Under the pieces are notes generated by a model. That model was not told the origin of the DNA. It did no database searches and saw only the letters and a list, made by a program, of their open reading frames with translations. From the NCBI GenBank assembly GCA_032161045.1, contig JAVHTH010000007.1: a DNA stretch of 64,000 nucleotides. One strand, given 5' to 3'. The translations under genes were made by a program, and so were the position numbers. The DNA is from Fervidibacter sinensis (GTDB lineage Bacteria > Armatimonadota > Fervidibacteria > Fervidibacterales > Fervidibacteraceae). Below, in pieces: positions 51,901 through 59,576 of the stretch (position 1 is its first letter; every line of letters starts with the position of its first letter).

Positions 51901-52545
51901 CGTGTAAGGCAAGAGATGGCTGCGTTGGGTGAAGTCAGGCTCAGCGTTCTTGATGAATACGAACGGCTCAACGAACGAATCAACTTCTTGCAGACGCAAA
52001 TTGCCGATTTGGAAGCAGCCCGCAATGAACTTTTGAGCGGTCTTGAAGCCCTTGAGCGTCAATTTCGTGAACGGTTTAAGGAAGTCCTTGAGCGTGTGAG
52101 TGAAACTTTCAACGAGATGGTTCAGCGGTTTTGGCAAGGCGGCGAAGGGCGGTTGATCTTGACCGAAGGGCAAACCCTTGCCGAAAGTGGCGTTGAAGTT
52201 AAAGTGAAACTGCCGGGCAAGGCAGAGCAGGATTTGCTGTCACTTTCCGGCGGAGAGAAAGCAATCGTTGGGCTTTGTTTCCTTTTCGCGCTACTCAAAA
52301 TCAACCCTGCGCCGTTCGTTTTGCTTGATGAAGTTGATGCTCCTTTGGACGACGCCAACACTGATAGGTTCGTTTCGCTTTTGCGTGAATTTTCCGACCG
52401 AACTCAGTTCATCGTTATCACTCACAACCCCATCACCGTTCAAGCAGCCGACCACCTTTATGGCGTCACAATGGAGGAGGAAGGTGTTTCAAAAGTTTTG
52501 TCGTTGTCGCTGAAAGAGGCTTTGGAGTGGGCGGAGCAACAGTGA
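48934..52545 (+). CDS. smc: Chromosome segregation protein SMC
   Basis: Condensin ATPase of 1203 residues that organises and separates the chromosome. Walker A is GPNGSGKSNILDAIVWVLGE (31-50). Long coiled-coil arms run on either side of a hinge at about 514-685 (GIPQGARAILTAV, GTISGGATVQGAG). The signature LSLSGGEKAIVGLCFLFAL begins near 1099 and Walker B FVLLDEVDAPLDD near 1128. ATG 48934 is preceded by GAGGTG; the frame opens at 48832 through repeat sequence. The partner genes scpA and scpB are not in the window. Confidence 0.97.
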   Translation: MRLKSLSLFGFKSFANKTELIFAPGITAIVGPNGSGKSNILDAIVWVLGERSTKALRSPKAADLLFAGNGRVKPASIAEVSLTLELDEPLEGSDGSQSPVVRPYEFLSEIVITRRLKRTGESQFAINRVPCRLRDVQDLLLELGLSADSYAFVGQAEIDRLVFLSPQERRELIEQVAGVHRFQLRREDALANLERTEKNLTRIRDLVAELLRQRDALSGEVEKARKYEQLLKRQRELNIALLGWEHQVRLRRVERLKEELEALRQAVAETDERIAATNAERSEVETALARMEEGLQQLQTSAAQALEEAKGLENELSLCQERQKHLTQRRNQIAQQKTYIAERSKRLNSELAEAQKQLDALQHQKSLFEEQEAQMQEALMRAQETVAELEQTVKQARDEHFEVERSLAETRSQLASYEPLIQSLRSRRAEVERERANVRELLSQLEQEWEKLASQHQAVATDELDKTVRQLQQQIGEKREKAINLRQQLVQAREQLAAMKARLAALEEMEMSMAGIPQGARAILTAVRDGRLQGEFHLLAHLIRVPEGLEIAYESALGAAANYLVAPTFAEVQSAIEFLKATNSGRATFIALDFLAELGYGEEKELAQVEAEGVIGWASELVQVTDERFAAAVRHALRNTLLVEDLETARKLAPKLKGVRFVTRTGEVVAPTGTISGGATVQGAGSLFLRQREREELSSRVRVLETHARELEAQLKSAESEIEILQNELASAMQKREEQRRVSERLSEEVRRITAERERRQKELERLDAEAIRLQREIEGLQHEAETLQQRIAQLERERENAQQTLADAQTKLAEAIKQREAVNQQWQQFRLVAAQWQTQFENLQRRVLELTEALDELYRQEASLNDEERAIENELHELTERLPNIERQLEECRRRREQLEAALGNWHEERKKLMQRRDEIEQKLANLSAQKTAQTEEVHRCEVRLTQAEAERAEIERRLIEEYQVAVEDAHAAAQRLEQKQIALDELERVRQEMAALGEVRLSVLDEYERLNERINFLQTQIADLEAARNELLSGLEALERQFRERFKEVLERVSETFNEMVQRFWQGGEGRLILTEGQTLAESGVEVKVKLPGKAEQDLLSLSGGEKAIVGLCFLFALLKINPAPFVLLDEVDAPLDDANTDRFVSLLREFSDRTQFIVITHNPITVQAADHLYGVTMEEEGVSKVLSLSLKEALEWAEQQ

Positions 52546-52695
52546 CGCTTTTGATAGGTCGGGCTTGACAGAAAGTCAACAAAATCGGAGGGCAAACCTC
52601 CGGCTTGCCGAAAATTTTTCCGCAAGGGCGAATGAAATCTGCCAGTAATTTTCGGGCAGGTTTCACCTGCCCCTACAAATTTAAGCCATCCGACG
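52546..52695. repeat. Palindromic modules between convergent genes
   Basis: GGAGGGCAAACCTCCGGCTT with GCC (about 52587-52609, followed by GAAAATTTTT) and GGGCAGGTTTCACCTGCCCC with TAC (about 52646-52668). The first could work as a terminator for smc; the stem has one A-C mismatch. Confidence 0.7.
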
Positions 52696-53916
52696 CTACA
52701 GAAGTTCGCGATAGTTGTCTCGGACTTTCTTGATCGCTCTTGCAATGTCCTCCATGTCCTCTGGTTCGCCCAAGAAAATCTCTTGCTTCAACCAAACTGC
52801 TTCGTGGTCGCAAACTCGCTCAGTTACGGGGCACTTGACTTTGCTGTAATCGTAATGGCGGGCATAAGGGTGCCAATCAAGGGAGGATTTGCTGAAGGCT
52901 GGTTCTCGGTAAAGCGGTTTGTAGCCGGGGCTTGCGGGAATACCTTCGGCTCTTAGCGCTTCAATGAACTTCGCTTTCGGGACATTTCCCATCCGTTCGG
53001 GGAAGTAGCGGAAGATGAAGAGGTGATAGGCGTGTTCGGTCACTCGTTCGTCTTCCCTGAGCGGTTCAACGACCTCCAACTCTTTCAGAAGGCTGTTCAA
53101 GTAGTTCGCGTTTCGTTGCCTTTTTGCGTGAAGTTCATCAGCCCGCTGAAGTTGCACGAGCAAAATTGCTGCCTGCCATTCGGTCATTCTGTGGTTGCCT
53201 CCGATAATGTAGTGGGCATACCATTCGCCGACCCGAGAGCGACCGCAATTGTGAAGTGACCAAACTTTCTCCGCAATTTCATCGTCGTCGGTTGTCACTG
53301 CTCCACCTTCGCCTGCAGTGATGTTTTTGCTTGCTTGGAAACTGAACCCACCCGCATCGCCGATTGCGCCGACCCTTCGCCCTTTCCAAGAAGCACCGTG
53401 AGCCTGAGCGGCATCTTCAATCAATGCCAACCCATGCCTTTTGGCAATTTCCGTCAAGGCGTCCATGTCGCAGGGGCGCCCAGCGATGTGAACTGCCATA
53501 ATCGCGCTTGTTCTCGGAGTGATTGCTGCTTCAACCGCTTGAGGGTCAAGGGTCATCGTCGTTGGGTCAATGTCGGCGAAAACGGGAACGGCTCCGACAT
53601 CCAGAACCGATGACGCAGAAGCGATGAAAGTGTAAGGGGGCACAATGACCTCTTCGCCGGGCTTGACTCCAACCGCTCGTAAAGCGAGGTAAAGGGCAAT
53701 TGTCCCGTTAGTGCAACCGATGCAGTGGCGGGCGTGTTGGTAGCGAGCGAAGGCTTCTTCAAATTGCTCAACTTTGCTCCCTTTCGTTCGTCCCCACCAT
53801 TGACCGCTTTCAACAACTTCTCTCAAAGCCTGCACTTCTCGCTCATCAAAAACCGGCCATTTGTGGAAAGGCTTGGTCCTCGTTGGCGTCCCTCCGTTGA
53901 TTGCCAGAACACCCAT
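52696..53916 (-). CDS. DegT/DnrJ/EryC1-type aminotransferase
   Basis: A 406-residue PLP enzyme that transaminates keto-sugars or similar cyclic ketones. The fold is clear: GTNG-like CIGCTNGTIALYLALRAVG, IVPPYTFIASASSVLDVGAVPVFADIDP, LIEDAAQAHG with Asp168, and the PLP Lys197 in FSFQASKNITAGEGGAV. The C-terminal blocks MTEWQAAILLVQL and HAYHLFIFRYFPE follow. The N-terminal LAINGGTPTRTKPFHKWP matches AHBA-synthase-like members. Start ATG 53916 has GAGGAGGTGAG upstream. It is convergent with smc. Confidence 0.93.
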   Translation of the reverse strand: MGVLAINGGTPTRTKPFHKWPVFDEREVQALREVVESGQWWGRTKGSKVEQFEEAFARYQHARHCIGCTNGTIALYLALRAVGVKPGEEVIVPPYTFIASASSVLDVGAVPVFADIDPTTMTLDPQAVEAAITPRTSAIMAVHIAGRPCDMDALTEIAKRHGLALIEDAAQAHGASWKGRRVGAIGDAGGFSFQASKNITAGEGGAVTTDDDEIAEKVWSLHNCGRSRVGEWYAHYIIGGNHRMTEWQAAILLVQLQRADELHAKRQRNANYLNSLLKELEVVEPLREDERVTEHAYHLFIFRYFPERMGNVPKAKFIEALRAEGIPASPGYKPLYREPAFSKSSLDWHPYARHYDYSKVKCPVTERVCDHEAVWLKQEIFLGEPEDMEDIARAIKKVRDNYRELL

Positions 53917-54016
53917 TTCACTCACCTCCTCTTCGTTTCGTCCCGCCACAATCATAACGCCAAACTCAAGACAGTGATGACAGGGAAGGCACATAATTGT
54001 GATGAGGCGATGAGAA

Positions 54017-54466
54017 ATGAAGTGTCCGGTTTGTCAGGCAGAGTTGCCTGAAGGTGCGAAGTTTTGTTCACAGTGTGGGGCGAAGGTTTTTGAGAACGAG
54101 GAACCAAACCCAGCGCTGCTTGACTTGATTGCCCAATATGAGCAGCGACTTAGACAAAATCCTAAGGACACGACGACTCGTTTCAATTTGGCTCTAACTC
54201 ACATTCGGTTAAAGCAATGGGGTGCTGCCATCCAGCAGTTGGAGTTGGTCTGTCAGCAGGAACCCGATTTCCCGGATGCTTGGTATCTTCTGGCAGTCGC
54301 TTACCATAACATCGGGCAGAAGGAGCGTGCTCAAGGGTTGCTAAGCGAATTTATTCGGCGTTTCCCTGACCACCCTAAGGCTGCCGAATTGCGTCGGAGG
54401 AAATTTGATGCAGTTGACATTTCAACTTCAACATCGCCAAAATTGCTGTCGCCGAAGGAGGGGTAA
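54017..54466 (+). CDS. Zinc-ribbon and TPR protein
   Basis: A 149-residue protein. The N-terminus is a zinc ribbon (CPVCQAELPEGAKFCSQCG; C3, C6, C17, C20). About residues 35-130 form TPR-like pairs (TTRFNLALTHIRLKQWGAAI, AWYLLAVAYHNIGQKERA). It probably mediates protein contacts. It ends 6 bp before the dehydrogenase gene, with which it is likely translated from one message. Confidence 0.85.
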   Translation: MKCPVCQAELPEGAKFCSQCGAKVFENEEPNPALLDLIAQYEQRLRQNPKDTTTRFNLALTHIRLKQWGAAIQQLELVCQQEPDFPDAWYLLAVAYHNIGQKERAQGLLSEFIRRFPDHPKAAELRRRKFDAVDISTSTSPKLLSPKEG

Positions 54467-54472
54467 AAGAGG

Positions 54473-55504
54473 ATGAAAGCGCTGGTTAAAACGAAGAGGG
54501 CGCCGGGGTTTGAACTCCTTGACACACCCGTCCCCAAAGTGGGGGCGGGTGAAGTTCTGGTGAAAGTTCACTTTGCTTCAATCTGCGGAAGCGATGTCCA
54601 CCTTTATCAGTGGACCTCATGGATGTCGGAGTATGTCAAGGAAATTCCTCGCATCGCCGGTCACGAAACGGCTGGGGAAATTGTCGCTGTCGGCGAAGGG
54701 GTGACGGAAGTTGAGGTCGGTGATTTCGTTGTCCTTGAAACTCACATCGTTTGCGGTTCGTGCTATCAGTGTCGGACTGGTAGAATGCATGTTTGCCGCA
54801 ACTTGAAAATTTTGGGGTTTGACATAGATGGCTCCTTCGCGGAGTTCGTCAAAGTTCCTGCACGCAATTGCTGGAAAGTCCCCCCTTCCATACCCCGTGA
54901 GTGGGTTTCGTTAATGGAACCGATGGGCAACGCTGTTGACACTGTTTTGGCAGAACCGGTTTCAAGCCAACGGATTGCGATTTTGGGCTGCGGTCCTATC
55001 GGACTGATGGGAATTGCAGTGGCAAAAGCCTGTGGGGCATCGCTCATCATCGCTTCCGAACCTCATCCGTTCAGGCGGGAACTCGCCAAGCGGATGGGAG
55101 CAGATATAGTTGTCAACCCAGAAGAACAAGATTTGGCTGAAGTTGTTCGCATTGAGACGAACGGGGACGGTGTGGACGCAGTTGCGGAAATGTCAGGACA
55201 CCCACAAGCCTTCCTCCAAGCCCTTGACATCGTTACGCCCGGTGGTTGGGTTGCATTGTTGGGGTTATTCAATCAACCTGTGACTTTTAACCCCTCTGAC
55301 GCCATCATGAAAGCCATACGGATTCACACGATCACAGGGCGCAAATTGTTCAGCACTTGGGAGACAGTGACGAGGCTTCTGTCAACTGGCAAAGTTGATT
55401 TGGACCCGCTCATCACACACCGCTTCCCCTTGGAGCGGTTTGACGATGCCTTCCGCAGCATAATCAACCACCAAGCAATCAAGGTCGTGTTTGAGGTGGG
55501 CTAA
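54473..55504 (+). CDS. tdh: Zinc alcohol dehydrogenase, L-threonine 3-dehydrogenase-like
   Basis: A 343-residue medium-chain dehydrogenase. The catalytic zinc ligands are C38 (ICGSDVHLY) and H64-E65 (GHETAGEI). The structural zinc site is C94, C97, C100 and C108. The NAD motif is ILGCGPIGLMGIAVAKA. YQWTSW after the first Cys and ITGRKLFSTWETVTRLLSTGKVD split over two strands match threonine 3-dehydrogenases, which convert threonine to 2-amino-3-ketobutyrate, but sugar-alcohol dehydrogenases are close relatives. GAAGGAGGGG precedes the ATG. Confidence 0.88.
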   Translation: MKALVKTKRAPGFELLDTPVPKVGAGEVLVKVHFASICGSDVHLYQWTSWMSEYVKEIPRIAGHETAGEIVAVGEGVTEVEVGDFVVLETHIVCGSCYQCRTGRMHVCRNLKILGFDIDGSFAEFVKVPARNCWKVPPSIPREWVSLMEPMGNAVDTVLAEPVSSQRIAILGCGPIGLMGIAVAKACGASLIIASEPHPFRRELAKRMGADIVVNPEEQDLAEVVRIETNGDGVDAVAEMSGHPQAFLQALDIVTPGGWVALLGLFNQPVTFNPSDAIMKAIRIHTITGRKLFSTWETVTRLLSTGKVDLDPLITHRFPLERFDDAFRSIINHQAIKVVFEVG

Positions 55505-55648
55505 AAAGCGGTGACTACTTACCGAAACTGTTTTTGGCGGATAATTTTGCTGACCCGTGCTGTGGGTTTTCAGCCCATAGCCGCTAAAACAATGCTGAAG
55601 AAAATTCGGCGCTGTGGGAGCAGCGCTTTCTAAAGGAGAGGCGTGCAG
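55505..55648. other. Gap with two hairpins
   Basis: About 140 bp between tdh and the MgtC gene. GCTGTGGGTTTTCAGCCCAT with AGC (55560-55582) and GCGCTGTGGGAGCAGCGC (about 55610-55627) form short stems. Neither has a T-run, so terminator function is doubtful. Confidence 0.45.
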
Positions 55649-56308
55649 ATGTTAGTGCCAACTTGGGAAGCCGTCGTTCGTGTTTTGCTAACTATGGTGC
55701 TAAGTGGGTTGATCGGTGCAGAAAGGGAGGCACATGAGCGACCCGCTGGATTGAGAACTCATGTCCTCGTCGGAGTTGGAGCATGTTTGTTCATGCTCCT
55801 TTCGCTTTCCATGACCGAACTTGGAGGTGACCCGGGTCGCATCGCTGCTCAGGTTGTCACCGGAATTGGTTTCATAGGTGCTGGGACGATTTGGCTTCGT
55901 GGCGATGTCATTCGCGGGTTGACAACTGCTGCATCTATTTGGGCAACCGCTGCTGTGGGAATGTTAGTTGGGGCTGGCTGGTATAGCCTTGCCATTGTTG
56001 CTGCCCTCGCCGTTTTCGCTGCCTTGACAGTATTGAGGCGATTGGAAAGGTTTTTAGTGCAGCGGTTGGCGGGGCAAACGGTTGTCGTTCAATGCGAATT
56101 GCCACCAAGCCCTGAAACTCTATGGCAGTTGCTTTCCGCTTTAAGCGAATTGAGAGCGAGGCTATTGCAAGTTGAGAACCTACCCTCTGGCGACACGGAT
56201 TTCCAAAGGGTGCGACTTACTTTGAGCCTTTCCGGGCGAATTACAACTGCTCAACTCATTCAAGCGCTTTTGCGTGCAGGCGCTGTTTCAGCGAAAGCGG
56301 AGGAGTGA
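55649..56308 (+). CDS. MgtC/SapB family membrane protein
   Basis: About 219 residues. The N-terminal MgtC domain (about 1-145) has VVRVLLTMVLSGLIGAERE, RPAGLRTHVLVGVGACLFML, RIAAQVVTGIGFIGAGTIW and RGLTTAASIWATAAVGM. A C-terminal ACT-like part follows (ELPPSPETLWQLLSALSEL). MgtC proteins act in magnesium or acid stress, and some bind regulators of the F-type ATPase; the role here is unproven. ATG 55649 has AAAGGAGAG about ten bases upstream; GTG 55643 is in frame but too close. Confidence 0.88.
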   Translation: MLVPTWEAVVRVLLTMVLSGLIGAEREAHERPAGLRTHVLVGVGACLFMLLSLSMTELGGDPGRIAAQVVTGIGFIGAGTIWLRGDVIRGLTTAASIWATAAVGMLVGAGWYSLAIVAALAVFAALTVLRRLERFLVQRLAGQTVVVQCELPPSPETLWQLLSALSELRARLLQVENLPSGDTDFQRVRLTLSLSGRITTAQLIQALLRAGAVSAKAEE

Positions 56309-56477
56309 ATTTAATCGCTAACTTGGCTTCGTGGAAATTCCATTCGGAGGGCGCATCTCCTGATGCGCCGAATTTCTGTTGGACAGGAACCTGACTCTAC
56401 GGTTGAGCCGAAAATCGGTCGTGCGGGAGCACGACCCTCCAATTTTTGGCTTGGCAGGAGCCGAGCCCTTCGGTGTC
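56309..56477. repeat. Composite palindromic repeat array
   Basis: CGGAGGGCGCATCTCCTGAT with GCGCC (about 56345-56369), a worn GGACAGGAACCTGACTC unit, TCGGTCGTGCGGGAGCACGA (about 56417-56436) and GGCTTGGCAGGAGCCGAGCC (about 56449-56468). They lie between convergent genes and may aid termination. Confidence 0.8.
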
Positions 56478-57176
56478 TCATGGGATTTCTACAGAGCCAC
56501 CAACTTCCAACGCCGCTTTGTTTAGCGAATCGGTCACCCGCTTCAAGACCGAAACTTTTTCAGGTTCAATGTCCAAAACCGCGTAATCGCCCAAAGCAGT
56601 TGTCCCGACATTCAACACCAATTGCCCGCTTTTCAACTCCCTCAGTTGCGGTTTGTGCAAGTGACCGCAAAGGTGAACTTTGGGGTTGACAATTTTGAAG
56701 GCGTCAAGGAAGCACCTTTGACCGCCGTGAGTTCCCTTCGGGGTTTCGTCAGCGAGACCTACTGGACAACCGTGGGTTACAAACACTGTCACTTCTTTGC
56801 CCGCTAACTTCTGGGCAATTTCAAGCACTTCCTCGTCGGTGATGTAGTAGGGCTTTTTGTGGCTTTTCGCCCAAATGCCACTGATGCCCGCTAACTTGAT
56901 CCCTTTCACCTCAATAACCTCGCCGTGAGGCAACAAAACGGGTGAACCGTCAAGGTTTTTCAGGGTCTTCAGCAGCGCTAAATCATCGTGGTTGCCGTAA
57001 ACCGAATAGACGGGGATGCGTTCTACAAGGGCATAGTAATCCGAAGCGTCAATTTGTCCCGGATCACCCCAATCCCCAGTGGAAATGAGCAAGTCAGGTT
57101 GTTCTTCTGTCAAAGCCTCCCAAAGGCTTTTTAACTGCCCGTGCATGTCGCCCACAACGAGCACCTTTAAACCCAT
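56478..57176 (-). CDS. Calcineurin-like phosphoesterase (YfcE/MJ0936 type)
   Basis: A 232-residue metallophosphoesterase. The dimetal motifs are VVGDMHGQ (D10, H12), LISTGDWGDPG, VYGNHDDL, VFVTHGCP and HLCGHLHKP. The C-terminal strand block SGQLVLNVGTTALGDYAVLDIEP closes the fold. It likely hydrolyses phosphodiesters in the cytoplasm. ATG 57176 follows AAGGAGGGAAA; the frame is open to 57680 but overlaps the divergent kinase gene. Confidence 0.9.
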   Translation of the reverse strand: MGLKVLVVGDMHGQLKSLWEALTEEQPDLLISTGDWGDPGQIDASDYYALVERIPVYSVYGNHDDLALLKTLKNLDGSPVLLPHGEVIEVKGIKLAGISGIWAKSHKKPYYITDEEVLEIAQKLAGKEVTVFVTHGCPVGLADETPKGTHGGQRCFLDAFKIVNPKVHLCGHLHKPQLRELKSGQLVLNVGTTALGDYAVLDIEPEKVSVLKRVTDSLNKAALEVGGSVEIP

Positions 57177-57203
57177 CGTCTTTTCCCTCCTTTCCGCCTG
57201 TTT

Positions 57204-57209
57204 TATAAT
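57204..57209 (+). promoter_or_regulatory. TATAAT box upstream of the kinase operon
   Basis: A perfect TATAAT predicts transcription from about 57215-57217, some 50 bases before the preferred kinase start ATG 57267 (and only ~6 before the alternative at 57222). The -35 region is weak. Confidence 0.4.
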
Positions 57210-57266
57210 TGCCGTAGGGTCATGCAGGGAGGTAACATTGTCACTGCTTGGGAGAGGGACGCAAAT

Positions 57267-58952
57267 ATGATTGGCACGACTGTTGGCACTCGGTTCCACA
57301 TTGTTGGACGAATTGGTGAAGGTTGGCTGTTCACAGTTTATCGGGCAAGAGATTTGTTGACAGGTCAATTGGTTGCAGTTAAGGTGATGCGTCCAACTTT
57401 CACCATCCAACGCTCGTTTGTGGAAGCACTGTTGCAAGCCCTTGAGCAGCACATGCATCTCGCTCATCCCGCATTGGTTCGTTACTTGGCAGCGGGCGAA
57501 ACCGAAGAGAACATCCCCTTTGTTGTTTGTGAACTTGTGGCAGGTCACGCCCTCACCCAGTTGCTGCAGCGTCGTTTGCCTCTTCCAATTAACCAAGCGT
57601 TGAATTTGCTTTCTCAGGTTGCGGATGGGATAAGTTACCTTCACCACGCAGATATGGTTCACGGCGATGTTCGTCCGCACAATATCTTGGTCACCCCGAG
57701 GGGAGAGGTCAAGGTTGGGGATTACGGGTTGTGGTCGGTTTTCCTGAGTTCAAGGGTGTCGGAAACCGAATGGTTAGAGCGGGCTGCACCCTATCTTGCT
57801 CCGGAGCGATTTCAAGGCGACAAGGCGACACCTCAAAGCGATGTTTACTCCCTCGGGGTTGTTCTTTTCCAAATGCTAACGGGTCATTTGCCGTTTGAGG
57901 CTAATCGTGTCGCCGACTTTGCCCACCTACATTTGACAGCACCGGTCCCTCTGGCGAGCAGCATGAACCCGTCAATTCCTTTCGCCTTGGATGCAATCTT
58001 GCTGCGAGCGATGGCAAAAGACCCCTCACAACGGTTCGCTAACGCTGGGGAACTGAGGAATGCCTTGCAGGAGGTTTTGGCGACTTTGGAAGCAGAGAGG
58101 GAGGCTATATCAAGTGTCCCCGAAGTTCCCTCCCCGCCTCTAACGGAAGCCTCCGAGGAAAAGGAGGAACTGAGTGTGTGGCAGAAATTTATGCAATCTG
58201 CGTTGGGGTTGGTCTTTGGACTTATTTTGGGCTTGATTGTCGTCTCTGGCGTGATTTACTCACTACTGGTTGGAACGAAGCCCAACGAAGTTATCGTTCC
58301 CGATGTCACCGGCATGAAACTTTCGCAGGCTCAACAAATCCTCGCCGAGCGAAACTTGAAACTAAGGGTCGTTCGTTGGGAATTCAGTAAGGAAGTTCCG
58401 CCCGAGCATATAATCCGCATGGAAAGTCCTGAACCCAATCAGAAAGTTTTGGAAGGTCGCGAAGTCCTCGTCGTCGCCAGTCAAGGAGAAGCGAAAGTAA
58501 CTGTCCCTGACCTTTCGGGTCAGCCCATTCAAGACGCCCTTTCAACCATCAAAAGTGCAAAGTTGCGGTTAGGGCAAAGAGTTGACACTTACAGTGAAAC
58601 TGTTCCCGCAGGCTATGTCATCGGTCAACAACCACCACCCGGCGTAGATGTTCCCGAAGAGACCCCCATCAACATCATCGTGAGTAAAGGTCCTCCACCA
58701 CCCGAACCCGAAATTGACTGGACAAAGTTGCCGCCGGACGCCCGAGTCGCGAAAATCGCTGTTGCAATTGGCGGAACCGAAATCCGCCAAATTGTGCAAA
58801 TCATTGTCTCCGACTCAAAAGGCGAGCGAGAAGTCTATAGGGGAGTTCATGTCCCCGGGGATAAAGTTGTCAAGACTGTTATCGCTTACGGTCGGGCAAC
58901 TGTTCGGGTTTTAGTTAACGGTCGGGAGGTTGCACCTCCAGAGGAGTTGTGA
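57267..58952 (+). CDS. PASTA-domain serine/threonine kinase
   Basis: About 561 residues from ATG 57267 (GAGAGGGACG upstream); ATG 57222 would add 15. The kinase domain (about 7-275) has VGRIGEGWLFTVY, the ATP Lys39 in VAVKVM, the catalytic loop VHGDVRPHNILV (Asp134; HGDVRPHN replaces HRDLKPxN) and DYG in place of DFG (Asp152). A membrane segment (about 311-335) is followed by two PASTA domains (about 341-406 and 409-473) and a C-terminal beta-rich domain after a Pro-rich linker. PASTA domains sense cell-wall fragments. Active-site deviations leave activity uncertain. The gene ends 6 bp before the sigma factor. Confidence 0.9.
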   Translation: MIGTTVGTRFHIVGRIGEGWLFTVYRARDLLTGQLVAVKVMRPTFTIQRSFVEALLQALEQHMHLAHPALVRYLAAGETEENIPFVVCELVAGHALTQLLQRRLPLPINQALNLLSQVADGISYLHHADMVHGDVRPHNILVTPRGEVKVGDYGLWSVFLSSRVSETEWLERAAPYLAPERFQGDKATPQSDVYSLGVVLFQMLTGHLPFEANRVADFAHLHLTAPVPLASSMNPSIPFALDAILLRAMAKDPSQRFANAGELRNALQEVLATLEAEREAISSVPEVPSPPLTEASEEKEELSVWQKFMQSALGLVFGLILGLIVVSGVIYSLLVGTKPNEVIVPDVTGMKLSQAQQILAERNLKLRVVRWEFSKEVPPEHIIRMESPEPNQKVLEGREVLVVASQGEAKVTVPDLSGQPIQDALSTIKSAKLRLGQRVDTYSETVPAGYVIGQQPPPGVDVPEETPINIIVSKGPPPPEPEIDWTKLPPDARVAKIAVAIGGTEIRQIVQIIVSDSKGEREVYRGVHVPGDKVVKTVIAYGRATVRVLVNGREVAPPEEL

Positions 58953-58958
58953 CGATTT

Positions 58959-59576
58959 ATGCAAGACGAACGCCAATCAGATGAAGCGTTGGTCTTGAAA
59001 GCGAAAAGAGGGGATGCTGGCGCTTTTGACCTTTTGATTGAGCGCCACTACAAACGCATCTACAAACTTGCCTTTCAAATGCTTGGTAACCCGGAAGACG
59101 CCGCCGATGCCACTCAAGAGACTTTCGTCAAAGCCTTTGAACAACTCCGTCGCTTTCGCGGCGATTCCTCCTTCTCCACTTGGCTGCACAGAATTGCCAT
59201 CAACACTTGCCGCGACATGATGCGTCGGAACCGTTCCATCGCTTTCTCGCAATTGCAACCGGAAAACGAGCACACAGACTTTGACCCAGCGACATTGACA
59301 GAACCTAACGCCGACGAGATTTTGATGGAACGAGAACGAGCCGAGTTAGTTTGGTTGGCATTAAGGCAACTCTCGGAAGAAGCGAGGCAAATTTTGATTT
59401 TGTGCGATATGCAAGGATTTTCCTATGCCGAGGTTGCGGCAATTTTGAATTTGCCTGAAGGGACAGTGAAGTCCCGTTTGCACCGAGCGCGAAATGCTTT
59501 CAAAGAGGTTTGGAAAAGTCTGACAAGGGAACAAATTGCGTCCCACAAGCGTCCAAAAGGTGGCGATGAAAAATGA
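58959..59576 (+). CDS. ECF-type RNA polymerase sigma factor
   Basis: A 205-residue sigma-70 factor of the extracytoplasmic-function group. Region 2 is AFDLLIERHYKRIYKLAFQ through DATQETFVKAFEQLRRFRGD and WLHRIAINTCRDMMRR; region 4 is LSEEARQILILCDMQGFSYA with the DNA-binding helix EVAAILNLPEGTVKSRLHRAR. Its stop overlaps the anti-sigma gene by 4 bp (59573-59576), the usual arrangement of a sigma/anti-sigma pair. Confidence 0.95.
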   Translation: MQDERQSDEALVLKAKRGDAGAFDLLIERHYKRIYKLAFQMLGNPEDAADATQETFVKAFEQLRRFRGDSSFSTWLHRIAINTCRDMMRRNRSIAFSQLQPENEHTDFDPATLTEPNADEILMERERAELVWLALRQLSEEARQILILCDMQGFSYAEVAAILNLPEGTVKSRLHRARNAFKEVWKSLTREQIASHKRPKGGDEK